IMG/VR virus record: IMGVR_UViG_3300025379_000052
Span: 1-29,030 of that record
Length of the DNA stretch: 29,030 nucleotides
Strand: one strand, 5' to 3'
DNA from: a virus
Below are positions 1-6,803 of this stretch, piece by piece. Below the pieces are notes generated by a model, which was not told where the DNA came from, did not search any database, and was given only the letters and a program-made list of their open reading frames with translations. Each line of letters opens with the position of its first letter. Within the stretch, counting starts at the first letter, position 1. The position numbers and the translations under genes are program-made.

Positions 1-111
1 GACCCTGGCCAAACCGGTCGCAACTACAGTCTTCGACTTACTGATCTAGGCCAAGTAGCTTTGCGTACCTTGAATAATGGCGAAGGTATTGATATTACTG
101 GAAAATATTAA
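1..111 (+). CDS. 3' end of an unidentified gene
   Basis: Frame 1 is open from the first base to a TAA at 109-111 and encodes 36 residues ending in ITGKY. The composition (Leu, Gly, Asn, Thr, charged residues) looks like real protein. The start is outside the window, so the family cannot be assigned. It converges on the minus-strand gene that follows, with 17 bases between them and no obvious terminator hairpin. Confidence 0.55.
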   Translation, partial: DPGQTGRNYSLRLTDLGQVALRTLNNGEGIDITGKY

Positions 112-128
112 CTTTATAGTATTCTAGA

Positions 129-570
129 TCAATCTTTGGCAACAGGCACTGCTGTCTTGGCCCGATCCAAGCCAAGATCGATTTTCAGTTCCGGTGTGGG
201 CAAGACAGCTGGGCTGGCAGCGCCCAAGTCCTGCTGTATGATGGTGTCGACATCTCCAAGCTTGATGTTTTTCAGCATATCCAGTGTGTCTTTGTCAATG
301 ACCTTGAGGGATCTAAAGGCATTCAGTATGGTCATGGCAGCCCGCAAGAGTGATGTGATAGGTTGATGTTTACCACTGCTGATGTCAACTGGAAAAGGCA
401 TTGGAGATCGCCAAATCCAGCTGCTCAGCCGTGATCTCAACAGCATGGTCAGCCATTAGGCTGCGGATGTCTCGCACACGCATAGCAGGCTGGCCAGTTC
501 CGGCACCAACTGATCGCGAGTCCTGATGTCAAAAAAACAAGTCAAACACAAAAGGAAGATTTTGTTCCAT
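129..570 (-). pseudogene. Frame-disrupted gene of unknown function
   Basis: A good promoter (-35 at 620-625, -10 at 598-603, 16-bp spacer) and AAGGAG site lead to an ATG at 570, but the frame closes after 13 codons at a T7 run (531-537 on the plus strand). Protein-like sequence continues in other frames: DIRTRDQLVPELASLL, then VRDIRSLMADHAVEITAEQ, then PVDISSGKHQPITSLLRAAM to a stop at 129. Three small indels, at T7, a GTGTG repeat and T4, would restore one protein of about 145 residues. It is either a decaying gene, programmed slippage, or assembly error; the lesions sit in slippage-prone repeats. No function recognised. Confidence 0.6.
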
Positions 571-641
571 GTCGCTTGCTCCTTGCTTGCAGAGCCAATA
601 TAACAGTCTGGGCCTGTGGTGTCAACCAATGTTTTGCGGAT

Positions 642-872
642 TCAGTTGTTTTTTAGATACTCCGCTTCTGTCCAAAACCATTCTGGATCAAACTCCTCCA
701 GCTTGCATACCAATCCCAGCTCGGTCAGCTCATGATGCACGCGATCCCTGTCTTCCTGGTTGGCAAAACGATACAGGTATGTATCATAGTCATAGAACCA
801 TTTGGTGCTGTCAAGCCTGGCTGGCAGCTGATCATGGCAGGCCCGCCAGCGTACCACGTCATTGTGAGCCAT
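642..872 (-). CDS. Unknown protein, 76 aa
   Basis: The ATG at 872 has a GGAG nine bases upstream. The protein is rich in Trp, Tyr, Asp and Glu (WFYDYDTYLYRF, EEFDPEWFWTEAEYL), typical of small acidic phage proteins. It has no promoter of its own and lies 39 bases downstream of the TAG that ends the preceding gene, in the same frame. Either it is the second gene of a pair or the C-terminal half of a protein interrupted by TAG at 912-914; the separate ribosome site favours a separate gene. Confidence 0.65.
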   Translation of the reverse strand: MAHNDVVRWRACHDQLPARLDSTKWFYDYDTYLYRFANQEDRDRVHHELTELGLVCKLEEFDPEWFWTEAEYLKNN

Positions 873-911
873 GTGATCAATCTCCAGGATCCAAGGATGT
901 GCTGAATAACG

Positions 912-1157
912 CTAGAAGAAATATTCAAAATGCTGTTGGTCAAAAACTCCGCTGACCCGGCGGAGGCTTTTGCAGTGGTCGCCCCAGACCATGACAAACA
1001 GTACCTCATCCTTGATGTAACGAAACCCCATCATGGTATTATATTCGCCGTTGGTACGCCAGGTTTCGCTTGTCCACCTGTGATCTTGTTGGCCTATATT
1101 TTCCAGCAGCCACTGATGCATTTTCCAATGCCAGCGGACCAAAAGGTCATGCTGCAT
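912..1157 (-). CDS. Unknown protein, 81 aa
   Basis: Starts at an ATG at 1157 preceded by GAGGGGGG, a plausible ribosome site, and ends with FEYFF and TAG. Trp-rich (RWHWKMHQWLLEN, MVWGDH). A strong promoter (-35 at 1301-1306, -10 near 1278-1283) serves instead a short ORF from ATG 1251. Removing one G from the G6 run (1166-1171) joins that short ORF's frame to this one, except for a TAG at 1198-1200. The gene may therefore be an internal re-start of a longer, mutated protein. Function unknown. Confidence 0.6.
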   Translation of the reverse strand: MQHDLLVRWHWKMHQWLLENIGQQDHRWTSETWRTNGEYNTMMGFRYIKDEVLFVMVWGDHCKSLRRVSGVFDQQHFEYFF

Positions 1158-1197
1158 GGGAATTTCCCCCCTCGAGCTCCACGGATAGATATCGACC

Positions 1198-1251
1198 CTA
1201 GACCCGCATCTGCGGCCACTTGGGAAGGCTGACATTGTCGATGTCAAACAT
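1198..1251 (-). CDS. 17-codon leader ORF or broken 5' end
   Basis: The ATG at 1251 has an AAGGA site and sits directly behind a complete promoter. It encodes MFDIDNVSLPKWPQMRV and then TAG. After the TAG the same frame continues with GRYLSVELEG before meeting the next gene's frame across a G6 run. It could be a regulatory leader peptide or the original N-terminus of the following protein, cut by an amber mutation plus a one-base insertion. Confidence 0.4.
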   Translation of the reverse strand: MFDIDNVSLPKWPQMRV

Positions 1252-1302
1252 GTTTTGGTTCCTTGCGCTTGACCAACACATTAGCATGCCTGCTGGTGCA
1301 GG

Positions 1303-1590
1303 TCAATCGTTATAGATCCTCACCCGGGTTTTTTCTGCCCCGTCGACGCTGCCGGTCACCGGCAGCAGCTCCCAGCTCAGCACATCGCCCTCACAGTTCC
1401 TGATGGTGGTGGTGATGGCATAGCGCACCGTCTCACCTGTGCGGGCACTGACGATGTCAATGCAGTCAGCAGAATCTTTCCACGACCTGTGCCAGATCAT
1501 GCGCTGACCGCCCTGGCTGAGCTCGCTGATCTCCGCCGAAAACACACCGGTATGGCCGTCATAGGCAAAGTTGTTGCTGGAGAATTGCAT
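1303..1590 (-). CDS. Unknown protein, 95 aa
   Basis: Starts at ATG 1590 (MQFSSNNFAYDG) with a strong AAGGAG site; promoter -35 at 1640-1645 and -10 at 1618-1623, nearly the same sequence as the promoter of the broken gene at 129-570. The protein looks beta-rich, with alternating Thr, Val and Ile near its C-terminus. Its TGA stop lies inside the -35 box (1301-1306) of the next gene, a packing seen throughout the window. Probably a small cytosolic phage protein; function unknown. Confidence 0.75.
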   Translation of the reverse strand: MQFSSNNFAYDGHTGVFSAEISELSQGGQRMIWHRSWKDSADCIDIVSARTGETVRYAITTTIRNCEGDVLSWELLPVTGSVDGAEKTRVRIYND

Positions 1591-1652
1591 GTGATTGGCT
1601 CCTTGCTTGCAGAGTCAATATAACAGGCCGGACCTGTGGTGTCAACCACAGA

Positions 1653-2189
1653 TCAGTCTGCATGCTGCTGCTCGTGGAACCAGCGCAGCAGCGTGGCAGT
1701 GCTGGCAGCATCATCGGCCACTTCCTGCAGATGTTCTTCTTCAGCGTCGTATTCCTTGCCCAGCGCTCGTTCGTAGGCCGTTTCCCAACCAATGCGCCAG
1801 TGCTCGTGAGAGCACTCCTCGTCAACCTCGTCGTAGGGATTGTCAGTGATCCGCAGCCCGTCGTCGTAGGCATTGTATCCGGCCTTCTCACAAAGGGCCA
1901 GATCAATCTCGTCCTGGTCCGAAAACTCAAAACGACGGGCCCACAGCCGGGCCGCCTCGGCTTCCGAAACCTCAAACAGCTGGTAGTCAGGTTCGTCGTC
2001 CTCAAACTCCATGTTGCCGTGCCATGCCTCTTGGATGCTTTCGTAATCCATGTCAACGATCAGCACGTTGGAAATCACCATCACCTCACAGTCAAGCAAC
2101 AGTGACATGTTTTCGGTGCTGTTTCCGGTGCGAGAGCAGGGCTTGCCTGTGCTGAGACCAACGAGGTAAACGGTGTTGGGATCGCGCAT
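1653..2189 (-). CDS. Unknown acidic protein, 178 aa
   Basis: Starts at ATG 2189 (MRDPNTVYLVGLSTG) after an AAGGA site; in-frame codons upstream run through the promoter and are not used. The promoter has -10 TATTAT (2223-2228, minus) with a palindromic TTTATGC/GCATAAA flank. The C-terminal two thirds is highly acidic (EFEDDEPDYQLFEV, DAEEEHLQEVADDAA) with Trp-containing helices. Acidic phage proteins of this kind can mimic DNA, but nothing here proves that. No family recognised. Confidence 0.75.
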   Translation of the reverse strand: MRDPNTVYLVGLSTGKPCSRTGNSTENMSLLLDCEVMVISNVLIVDMDYESIQEAWHGNMEFEDDEPDYQLFEVSEAEAARLWARRFEFSDQDEIDLALCEKAGYNAYDDGLRITDNPYDEVDEECSHEHWRIGWETAYERALGKEYDAEEEHLQEVADDAASTATLLRWFHEQQHAD

Positions 2190-2211
2190 GGTGTTGTTCC
2201 TTGTGGCGTTG

Positions 2212-2260
2212 TTTATGCCGTGATAATAGCATAAATCGCTGAAAAAACAAGCGAAAACCG
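2212..2260 (-). promoter_or_regulatory. Promoter of the 178-aa gene, with palindrome
   Basis: Reading minus: -35-like TTGTTT, 16 bases, -10 TATTAT (2223-2228). The arms TTTATGC (2212-2218) and GCATAAA (2229-2235) are perfectly complementary and flank the -10 box. Confidence 0.55.
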
Positions 2261-2368
2261 AGTTTTTAGGCGGTTTTTTGGGGGTTTTTGGCGGTTGACA
2301 TTTCAGCAGCGTGCCCGGCGGCAACTATGGCAACAGCGCAAGCATTGCTGCTTGCGCTGTCGTCGGTG

Positions 2369-2650
2369 TTACTCGTAGTAGCCGACAAAACGCTCGTAGT
2401 CAAAAAACCCGCAAATCTTGCCGTTGCGATAGTAAAGCATGACAGCTCCCACATCGCGGCTTGTGTCGTAGTTGCACAAGCTTTCAAAGCGATCGTGCAG
2501 TATCTCTTGCTTGTTTTCGTAGTCTTCGCGAGTTTTCACTTCATCGCTGTAGTCGACATTGTATTCATGGGTGTTGACGAAGTAGTCTTCCTCATCAGCC
2601 CACACGTTGCCGTGCTTGTCGACGATCCCGTCTTTGGTGACAACTTGCAT
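2369..2650 (-). CDS. Unknown acidic protein, 93 aa
   Basis: Starts at ATG 2650 (MQVVTKDGIVDKHGNVW) with an AGGGG ribosome site. Asp, Glu and Tyr rich (DEEDYFVNTHEYNVDYSDE), ending FDYERFVGYYE. The promoter is not clear; the upstream bases become part of the TGC-rich low-complexity zone. No family recognised; the intact frame and ribosome site support a real gene. Confidence 0.7.
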   Translation of the reverse strand: MQVVTKDGIVDKHGNVWADEEDYFVNTHEYNVDYSDEVKTREDYENKQEILHDRFESLCNYDTSRDVGAVMLYYRNGKICGFFDYERFVGYYE

Positions 2651-2834
2651 TGTTGCATACCCCTATTCGCTTGTAAAAGAGCAGTAGCGTTACAGCGTTA
2701 GCGTGCTGTTGTTATGCACTAGCAGCGCGTTGTGTGTTGCGTTGTGCATGTGCTGCTTTTAGCTGTTTGCCATGTGCAATGCAAGCGAAAAATATGCTAG
2801 CTAGCAAAAAAACTGCACATGCACGCTAGCAGTG

Positions 2835-2918
2835 TTTTAAGCTTGCTACAGCATGCTGCAACGATAACAGCTAGTGCAGCACACACAGCACATACAACGC
2901 GCTGTAGCGTGCTTAAAA
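2835..2918 (+). ncRNA. Long-stem RNA element, copy 1
   Basis: TTTTAAGC-tt-GCTACAGC (2835-2852) pairs with GCTGTAGC-gt-GCTTAAAA (2901-2918): 16 Watson-Crick pairs, one U.G pair and one U-U mismatch if transcribed on the plus strand. The loop contains a smaller CTGCA/TGCAG hairpin. A second copy is at 5758-5840. It lies about 130 bases upstream of a small-RNA promoter. No promoter of its own was identified; role unknown. Confidence 0.5.
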
Positions 2919-3046
2919 TAGCTTGTAGCAGCATGCACACGCACATGCACATTCACGCGCAAAACACATGCAAGCATGCGTGGTCTAGCAATATTTTTGC
3001 ATGTCAGCTATGTGCAGATTTTGCTTGCATTGTGCAGTGGGTGTGC

Positions 3047-3166
3047 TATTATACGGACATAAAGCAGCAACCAACAGTGCGCAGATGCCGAAATCTGAGC
3101 CCAACGTTGCAGCAACAAAACAAAAATCAGCACACAAAAAAAGCGCACCGTCAAGTGCGCTTTTAG
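3047..3166 (+). ncRNA. Small RNA of the GCCGAAATCTGA family, copy 1
   Basis: Extended -10 TGCTATTAT (hexamer 3047-3052) with a -35-like TTGCAT, predicted start near 3059. Contains GCCGAAATCTGAGCC (3087-3101) then CAACGTTGCA, and ends at a perfect terminator (3139-3164). About 105 nt, no credible reading frame. CAGAT and ATCTG (3082-3086, 3093-3097) can form a hairpin presenting GCCGAA. The start of the transcript (ACGGACATA) matches the leaders of the minus genes at 3714 and 4100. Function unknown. Confidence 0.65.
3139..3164 (+). terminator. Intrinsic terminator of small RNA 1
   Basis: AAAAGCGCAC, loop CGTCAA, GTGCGCTTTT: ten perfect pairs followed by the T run. It can work in both directions, so it may also end the minus-strand gene at 3199-3714. 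Confidence 0.8.
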
Positions 3167-3198
3167 TGCGGCAGCCCTGCGTTTTTAACGCAGGCTTT

Positions 3199-3714
3199 TC
3201 ACTTCCATTCCTGTCCGTTGGCACGCAAGGCAACAATGCTGTCCAGCGCAAAGGTGCGAATCTGCACACGATTTTCTTCGCTGAGCCCGCCTTGAGCTTG
3301 TGGATTGACAGTGGGCTCGTCAAGCCCTTCAATGTCGTGCTTGCTGATTTCCACACCGTCGAGGAAATAGGTTGACTTGCCGGCACGCATCATGATCACT
3401 TCCAGATACTGCTTGCCACAGTGTTCCACAAAGCAAGTGCCTGGAATGCGCTCACCCCAGGCACGCGGACCCAAAACAAAGTCTTTGGCTGCCTTGCCCT
3501 CAGCTGCCAAGCGACGCCGCACCATGTTCTCGTAGGCGTTGCTATTGCTGTTGGAAAAGCACATCACCTGTGCGTCTGTGATCAGCTTGGTAACACGTGC
3601 CTGCATGGGATTCTTCTTGCCGCCCTTGAGCTTGACCTGCGTCAGCGAGTCCAGCCCAACGAAGGTGCCGCCTGCCAAACCAGCCAAAGCGTTGTTTGCA
3701 GTAGCTTTGTCCAT
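3199..3714 (-). CDS. Unknown protein, 171 aa, paralogue of 6072-6683
   Basis: Starts at ATG 3714 (MDKATANNALAGLAGG) with AAGGA upstream. Its middle section aligns end to end with the protein at 6072-6683: VTKLITDAQVMCFSN against VKVTVANVQLFNN, KQYLEVIMMRAGKSTYFLDG against TQYLYCLLNNNNAKSAYYIDG. Gly- and Lys-rich near residue 30 (KLKGGKKNP). Promoter on the minus strand: -35 TAGACA, -10 TATTAT (3749-3754) with a nine-base perfect palindrome. Composition is normal, unlike its paralogue. Function unknown. Confidence 0.8.
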   Translation of the reverse strand: MDKATANNALAGLAGGTFVGLDSLTQVKLKGGKKNPMQARVTKLITDAQVMCFSNSNSNAYENMVRRRLAAEGKAAKDFVLGPRAWGERIPGTCFVEHCGKQYLEVIMMRAGKSTYFLDGVEISKHDIEGLDEPTVNPQAQGGLSEENRVQIRTFALDSIVALRANGQEWK

Positions 3715-3739
3715 TTGCCTAAGTCCTTGTGTTTGTGTC

Positions 3740-3780
3740 TATGTCCGTATAATACACACGGACATAAACACTGTCTACCA
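3740..3780 (-). promoter_or_regulatory. Palindromic promoter of the 171-aa gene
   Basis: TATGTCCGT (3740-3748) and ACGGACATA (3758-3766) are perfect complements around the -10 TATTAT (3749-3754, minus). The -35 is TAGACA at about 3771-3776. Confidence 0.75.
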
Positions 3781-3803
3781 CTTTCTTACCGTTGACCAAA
3801 GAT

Positions 3804-4100
3804 TTATTTGGCCGCCGCAGCCACCGCCGCAGCTCGTTTGGCAGCACGTGCCGCTGCCATGCGTGCAACAAAATCTGCCTTCTTTGCAGCAACAGGATCA
3901 ACTTGTGCTGCTTGCTGAGCTTGCAGCCAAGCAATGGCTTGCACACGTGTCATTGGCTCGGGCAGTGTTTGCAAATGCACTTGCTCAGCCCCGTGATAGC
4001 GTAGCTTGTATGTGCGTCGGGCCACAGTGCCTGTGGCAACACGGAAGGATTCTACACCATCAAACACGGCAGTACCAGCAACAGTAAACAGCTTTTCCAT
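3804..4100 (-). CDS. Small TVAGT-family protein, 98 aa
   Basis: Starts at ATG 4100 (MEKLFTVAGTAVFDG) after an AGGAG site. First member of a three-gene family here (also 14913-15392 and 21382-21882), sharing an opening FT-[VI]-AGT-[AS]-V, a G-x-ATG-type strand and a L-x-x-LP-x-PM motif near residue 50. The C-terminus is an Ala/Lys/Arg-rich helix (RMAAARAAKRAAAVAAAAK) that could bind nucleic acid; this is inference. Promoter -10 TATTAT near 4134-4139. Function unknown. Confidence 0.8.
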   Translation of the reverse strand: MEKLFTVAGTAVFDGVESFRVATGTVARRTYKLRYHGAEQVHLQTLPEPMTRVQAIAWLQAQQAAQVDPVAAKKADFVARMAAARAAKRAAAVAAAAK

Positions 4101-4174
4101 GGTCAGCTCCTGTGTTGTGTTTTCCTATGTCCGTATAATAACACATCTACATGCTGCGTCTACCAGCAATATTG

Positions 4175-4215
4175 CAGGGCAGCAGTGCGTTTTTTGCACT
4201 TGCACTGCTGCCCTG
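4175..4215 (-). terminator. Hairpin at the end of the 85-aa gene
   Basis: CAGGGCAGCAGTGC (4175-4188) and GCACTGCTGCCCTG (4202-4215) are perfect 14-base complements just past the stop codon at 4222. No long T run follows on the minus strand, so it may stabilise the 3' end rather than terminate alone. Confidence 0.65.
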
Positions 4216-4221
4216 GCAGTG

Positions 4222-4479
4222 CTAACTGCCGTTGCGTTCCAACAAACCTGCTACATCTTTTTTAATGTCCAGCTCCACATCACTGCACTTGTATTGCATT
4301 TGCAAGTTGGCCAGCACTGTGTTAATGTCCTGCTGTGTTGCGTAGTCACTGACGTCCAGCTCTTCCAGCGCATACTTGTGCACAGGCAGTGCATAGCTGA
4401 CACGCAATTTAAGGCATATCACAGCGTTGCTGATGGGGCGACGCTTGTAACGAAGTGTGGCAAACAGCGTGTTGTGCAT
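4222..4479 (-). CDS. Unknown protein, 85 aa
   Basis: Starts at ATG 4479 (MHNTLFATLRYKRRP) with a GGAG site. The first half is basic (LRYKRRP) and the second acidic (ALEELDVSDYATQQD, DVELDIKKDV). The promoter on the minus strand has -35 TAGACA and -10 TAATAT. It ends at a perfect 14-bp hairpin. No family recognised. Confidence 0.7.
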   Translation of the reverse strand: MHNTLFATLRYKRRPISNAVICLKLRVSYALPVHKYALEELDVSDYATQQDINTVLANLQMQYKCSDVELDIKKDVAGLLERNGS

Positions 4480-4554
4480 TGTAGCGACTCCGTTGTGTTG
4501 TTAACCAGTGCATATTAGCACAAAACACAGTGATGTCTATTGCGTTTTGTGCAT

Positions 4555-4589
4555 GACAGCTGTGCAAACTTGTTGCTTGCACAGCTGTC
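4555..4589 (-). terminator. Hairpin at the end of the 64-aa gene
   Basis: GACAGCTGTGCA (4555-4566) and TGCACAGCTGTC (4578-4589) are perfect 12-base complements ten bases past the stop at 4599. Confidence 0.6.
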
Positions 4590-4598
4590 TGTGATCAA

Positions 4599-4793
4599 CT
4601 ATGCTGCCGCAGCTGCACGTTCAAACACTGCAATAATGCGCCGATCCGCTGCTGTAATTTGTGTGTAGCGTGTTTCAAACTGTTTGCCTGCGTTGTGCAG
4701 TTTCTGCACAATGCGTGACACTCGCACGCTCAACACATCGTTGTTTGTCGTCGCAGCAAACTCGCCCATGCGCTCAATAATGCTTGCGTTCAT
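4599..4793 (-). CDS. Unknown small protein, 64 aa
   Basis: Starts at ATG 4793 (MNASIIERMGEFAATT) after AGGAG; longer in-frame starts run through the promoter and have no ribosome site. Predicted mostly helical (NDVLSVRVSRIVQKLHNAG, DRRIIAVFERAAAAA). The promoter has -35 TAGACA and -10 TAATAT on the minus strand. No family recognised. Confidence 0.7.
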   Translation of the reverse strand: MNASIIERMGEFAATTNNDVLSVRVSRIVQKLHNAGKQFETRYTQITAADRRIIAVFERAAAAA

Positions 4794-4917
4794 TGTGTGT
4801 CTCCTGTGTGTGTGTTGCGTTAACCAGTGCATATTAGCATGTTTTGCTGTGTTGTCTATTGTGTTTTGTGCATGGCAGCTATGCAAAATTGTTGCTTGCA
4901 GTGCTTGCTGCTTGTGC

Positions 4918-5036
4918 TATTATGTGCTTGTTAAACAGTAACAAGCAGTGCGTAGCAGCCGAAATCTAACTTGTTTGTTGCACTTGTGTAATAAAAAAAC
5001 ACACACAAAAAACGCGCTATTGCTAGCGCGTTTTGT
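4918..5036 (+). ncRNA. Small RNA of the GCCGAAATCTGA family, copy 2
   Basis: -35-like TTGCAG, 16 bases, extended -10 TATTAT (4918-4923). Predicted start near 4930. Contains GCCGAAATCTAAC and ends at the perfect terminator 5009-5034. The sequence is nearly identical to copy 3 just downstream, so it is probably a recent tandem duplication of about 170 bases. No reading frame of note. Confidence 0.7.
5009..5034 (+). terminator. Intrinsic terminator of small RNA 2
   Basis: AAAACGCGCTA, loop TTGC, TAGCGCGTTTT: eleven perfect pairs with T run. Identical hairpins end copies 3 and 5. Confidence 0.85.
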
Positions 5037-5084
5037 GCATAGCAGCTATGCAAAATTGTTGCTTGCAGTGCCTGCTGCTTGTGC

Positions 5085-5202
5085 TATTATACGCACATAA
5101 ACAGCAACAAGCAGTGCGTAACAGCCGAAATCTAACTTGTTTGTTGCACTTGTGTAATAAAAAAACACACACAAAAAACGCGCTATTGCTAGCGCGTTTT
5201 GT
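5085..5202 (+). ncRNA. Small RNA of the GCCGAAATCTGA family, copy 3
   Basis: -10 TATTAT at 5085-5090, start near 5097, terminator at 5175-5200. The 5' part can fold as ACGCAC with GTGCGT, and AGTGC-gt-AACAG can pair with TTGTT-GCACT around a loop beginning CCGAAATCT; the two foldings compete for GTGC. It converges on the minus gene at 5235-5531. Confidence 0.7.
5175..5200 (+). terminator. Intrinsic terminator of small RNA 3
   Basis: Same 11-bp hairpin with TTGC loop and T4 run as at 5009. It is palindromic and can also stop the minus-strand gene at 5235. Confidence 0.85.
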
Positions 5203-5234
5203 GCATAGCAGCTATGCTAGCTTTGCACTTGCGT

Positions 5235-5531
5235 TTACTCCCACTCGCCCATGTAATAGTCAGTTTGCAAGTTATTAACAACGTAAGCATAATACTCTCG
5301 CACGTAAGAATCTTGCTGTGCAATGCTGTTAACAAGCTCGTCTACGTCGCGCGTTTTAGCAAACTGTTTTAAGCAGCGTTTTGCATATGCAGTGTCTGCA
5401 CGTTTCTCGCGCACAGTGCTTGCGCTGTTGTTTGTATAGTCTTGTATGCATTCTTGCACAATGTCAACAATAGCTGCATAAGCAGCGTTGTTTGCAATGT
5501 TGCAAACTTTTGTATACTCGTTAACATACAT
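5235..5531 (-). CDS. Unknown protein, 98 aa
   Basis: Starts at ATG 5531 (MYVNEYTKVCNIANN) with a GGAG nine bases upstream; the longer in-frame start at 5579 would use the transcript leader and is rejected. Rich in Tyr, Ala, Asn and Val, C-terminus NNLQTDYYMGEWE. The minus-strand promoter (-35 TTTACA, -10 TATTAT) gives a leader starting GCACTTGTTAAACAGCAACA, the same 20 bases that begin small RNA copies 4 and 6. No family recognised. Confidence 0.7.
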   Translation of the reverse strand: MYVNEYTKVCNIANNAAYAAIVDIVQECIQDYTNNSASTVREKRADTAYAKRCLKQFAKTRDVDELVNSIAQQDSYVREYYAYVVNNLQTDYYMGEWE

Positions 5532-5757
5532 AGCAGTAAGCTCCGTGTGTTGCTGTTTAACAAGTGCATAATAGCACAAAACGCACTGCTGTAAATTGCG
5601 TTTTGTGCATGGCTGCTATGTGTATTTGCTGCTTGCACTGCACGCTGCTTGTGCTATTATGCACTTGTTAAACAGCAACAAGCAGTGCGTAACAGCCGAA
5701 ATCTATGCCCGCTGTTGCACTTGTGTAATAAAAAACAGCACATGCACGCTAGCAGCG

Positions 5758-5840
5758 TTTTAAGCGTGCTACAGCGTGCTAAGTAGCAAGCAGCTAGTGC
5801 AGCGCAACAACACATACAACACGCTGTAGCGTGCTTAAAA
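5758..5840 (+). ncRNA. Long-stem RNA element, copy 2
   Basis: TTTTAAGC-gt-GCTACAGC (5758-5775) pairs with GCTGTAGC-gt-GCTTAAAA (5823-5840). The central gt/gt pairs as two G.U wobbles in plus-strand RNA, giving an unbroken 18-bp stem; the complementary strand would have two A-C mismatches. That asymmetry points to a plus-strand RNA. Confidence 0.6.
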
Positions 5841-5878
5841 CGTGCTTAGCGTGCTTGCAGTATGTTTAGCGTGCTTGC

Positions 5879-5912
5879 AGCAAAAAAACTTGCTGTAGCG
5901 TGTTTTTTTGCT
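5879..5912 (+). terminator. Terminator-like hairpin with T7
   Basis: AGCAAAAAAAC (5879-5889) and GTTTTTTTGCT (5902-5912) are perfect 11-base complements around a 12-base loop, with the T run inside the descending arm. Confidence 0.55.
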
Positions 5913-5933
5913 TTACATATGCGCTGCTTGTGT

Positions 5934-6051
5934 TATTATACGCACATAAACAGCAACAAGCAGTGCGTAAAGGCCGAAATCTATGCCCGCTGTTGCACTA
6001 ACAAAACAAAAAAACACACACAAAAAACGCGCTATTGCTAGCGCGTTTTGT
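5934..6051 (+). ncRNA. Small RNA of the GCCGAAATCTGA family, copy 5
   Basis: -10 TATTAT at 5934-5939 with a -35-like TTTACA, start near 5946. Contains GGCCGAAATCTATGCCCG and ends at the perfect terminator 6024-6049. The outer AGTGC/GCACT pairing is kept, the inner AACAG is changed to AAAGG and no longer pairs. It converges on the minus gene at 6072. Confidence 0.65.
6024..6049 (+). terminator. Intrinsic terminator of small RNA 5
   Basis: Third copy of the AAAACGCGCTA-TTGC-TAGCGCGTTTT hairpin, placed between converging transcripts. Confidence 0.85.
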
Positions 6052-6071
6052 GCATAGCAGCTATGCAGTTT

Positions 6072-6683
6072 TTACACTTGCACAGTTTGCTTTTGTGCAA
6101 CAATGCTTACAATATTTTGCAATTTGGGCGTAAACACTTTTACAGTGTGCTCTATGTTATTTGTAATATTGTGTATTGTGTTTGTTGCGTTAAGCAAGTT
6201 TTTTGCTGCACTTGCAGACAAGTATTGTGCAACTTGCTCTTTTGTAACGCATTGTCCATCAATGTAATATGCACTTTTAGCATTGTTATTGTTTAGCAAA
6301 CAATACAAGTATTGTGTGCCGTTTGTTTTGTGCTGCACAACGCTAAAGCACGCAGTGTGCATGTAATATGTTTCTTTTGTAACAAACTGTTGCACATTTT
6401 GTGTGTCGTTTGTTACAATTTGTGCTGCGCTACGTTTAACAGCAGCAGCATACACATTGTTAAATTGTTTAACATTGTTAAACAGTTGCACATTTGCAAC
6501 TGTTACTTTAACAATGTTTACATTTTTATACTTTGCAGCAGTAGCAACAGGCGTTACTTGCGTTACTGTAGCAAATGTAACGCCGTGCACGTTTTGTAAC
6601 AGTGCAGTAACTTGTTGCGCTGTTATTAAATTATTGTTAGCATGTGCAGCAATAGCAGCTTGTGCAATAGTAGCGTTTAGCAT
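6072..6683 (-). CDS. Asn/Ala/Val-rich paralogue of 3199-3714, 203 aa
   Basis: Starts at ATG 6683 (MLNATIAQAAIAAHANNN) after CGGAG. Only about 11 of 203 residues are D, E, G, P, R or W, while Asn is near 26; this follows from the near-absence of GA, GG, CC and TC in the DNA. Despite that, residues 45-155 align with the normally composed protein at 3199-3714, with no stop codons, so it is a maintained gene evolving under a severe sequence constraint. The promoter and leader match those of the gene at 5531. Function unknown. Confidence 0.75.
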   Translation of the reverse strand: MLNATIAQAAIAAHANNNLITAQQVTALLQNVHGVTFATVTQVTPVATAAKYKNVNIVKVTVANVQLFNNVKQFNNVYAAAVKRSAAQIVTNDTQNVQQFVTKETYYMHTACFSVVQHKTNGTQYLYCLLNNNNAKSAYYIDGQCVTKEQVAQYLSASAAKNLLNATNTIHNITNNIEHTVKVFTPKLQNIVSIVAQKQTVQV

Positions 6684-6803
6684 GTGCGTTGCTCCGTGTT
6701 GCTGTTTAACAAGTGCATAATAGCACAAAACGCACTGCTGTAAATTGCGTTTTGTGCATGGCTGCTATGTGTATTTGCTGCTTGCACTACACGCTGCTTG
6801 TGC

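Larger units (their letters stand above)
5655..5912 (+). ncRNA. Small RNA copy 4, possibly including the long stem
   Basis: -10 TATTAT at 5655-5660, start near 5667. AGTGC (5684-5688)-gt-AACAG (5691-5695) pairs exactly with CTGTT-GCACT (5712-5721), closing a 16-base loop that holds the conserved CCGAAATCTATGCCCG. There is no terminator directly after the motif; the first one is at 5879-5912, so this transcript could run through the long-stem element at 5758-5840 and join the two structures in one RNA of about 245 nt. Confidence 0.55.

Noticed and set aside
642-1251. A single 200-residue protein spanning 1251 to 642 through TAG at 912-914
   Set aside because: The second part has its own GGAG-ATG at proper spacing and the first part ends naturally, so two genes are the simpler reading; kept as an alternative in the entries.
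3001-3375. Plus-strand 124-codon frame opposite the 171-aa gene
   Set aside because: It contains the small-RNA promoter and terminator and has no ribosome site; it is a shadow of the minus-strand gene.
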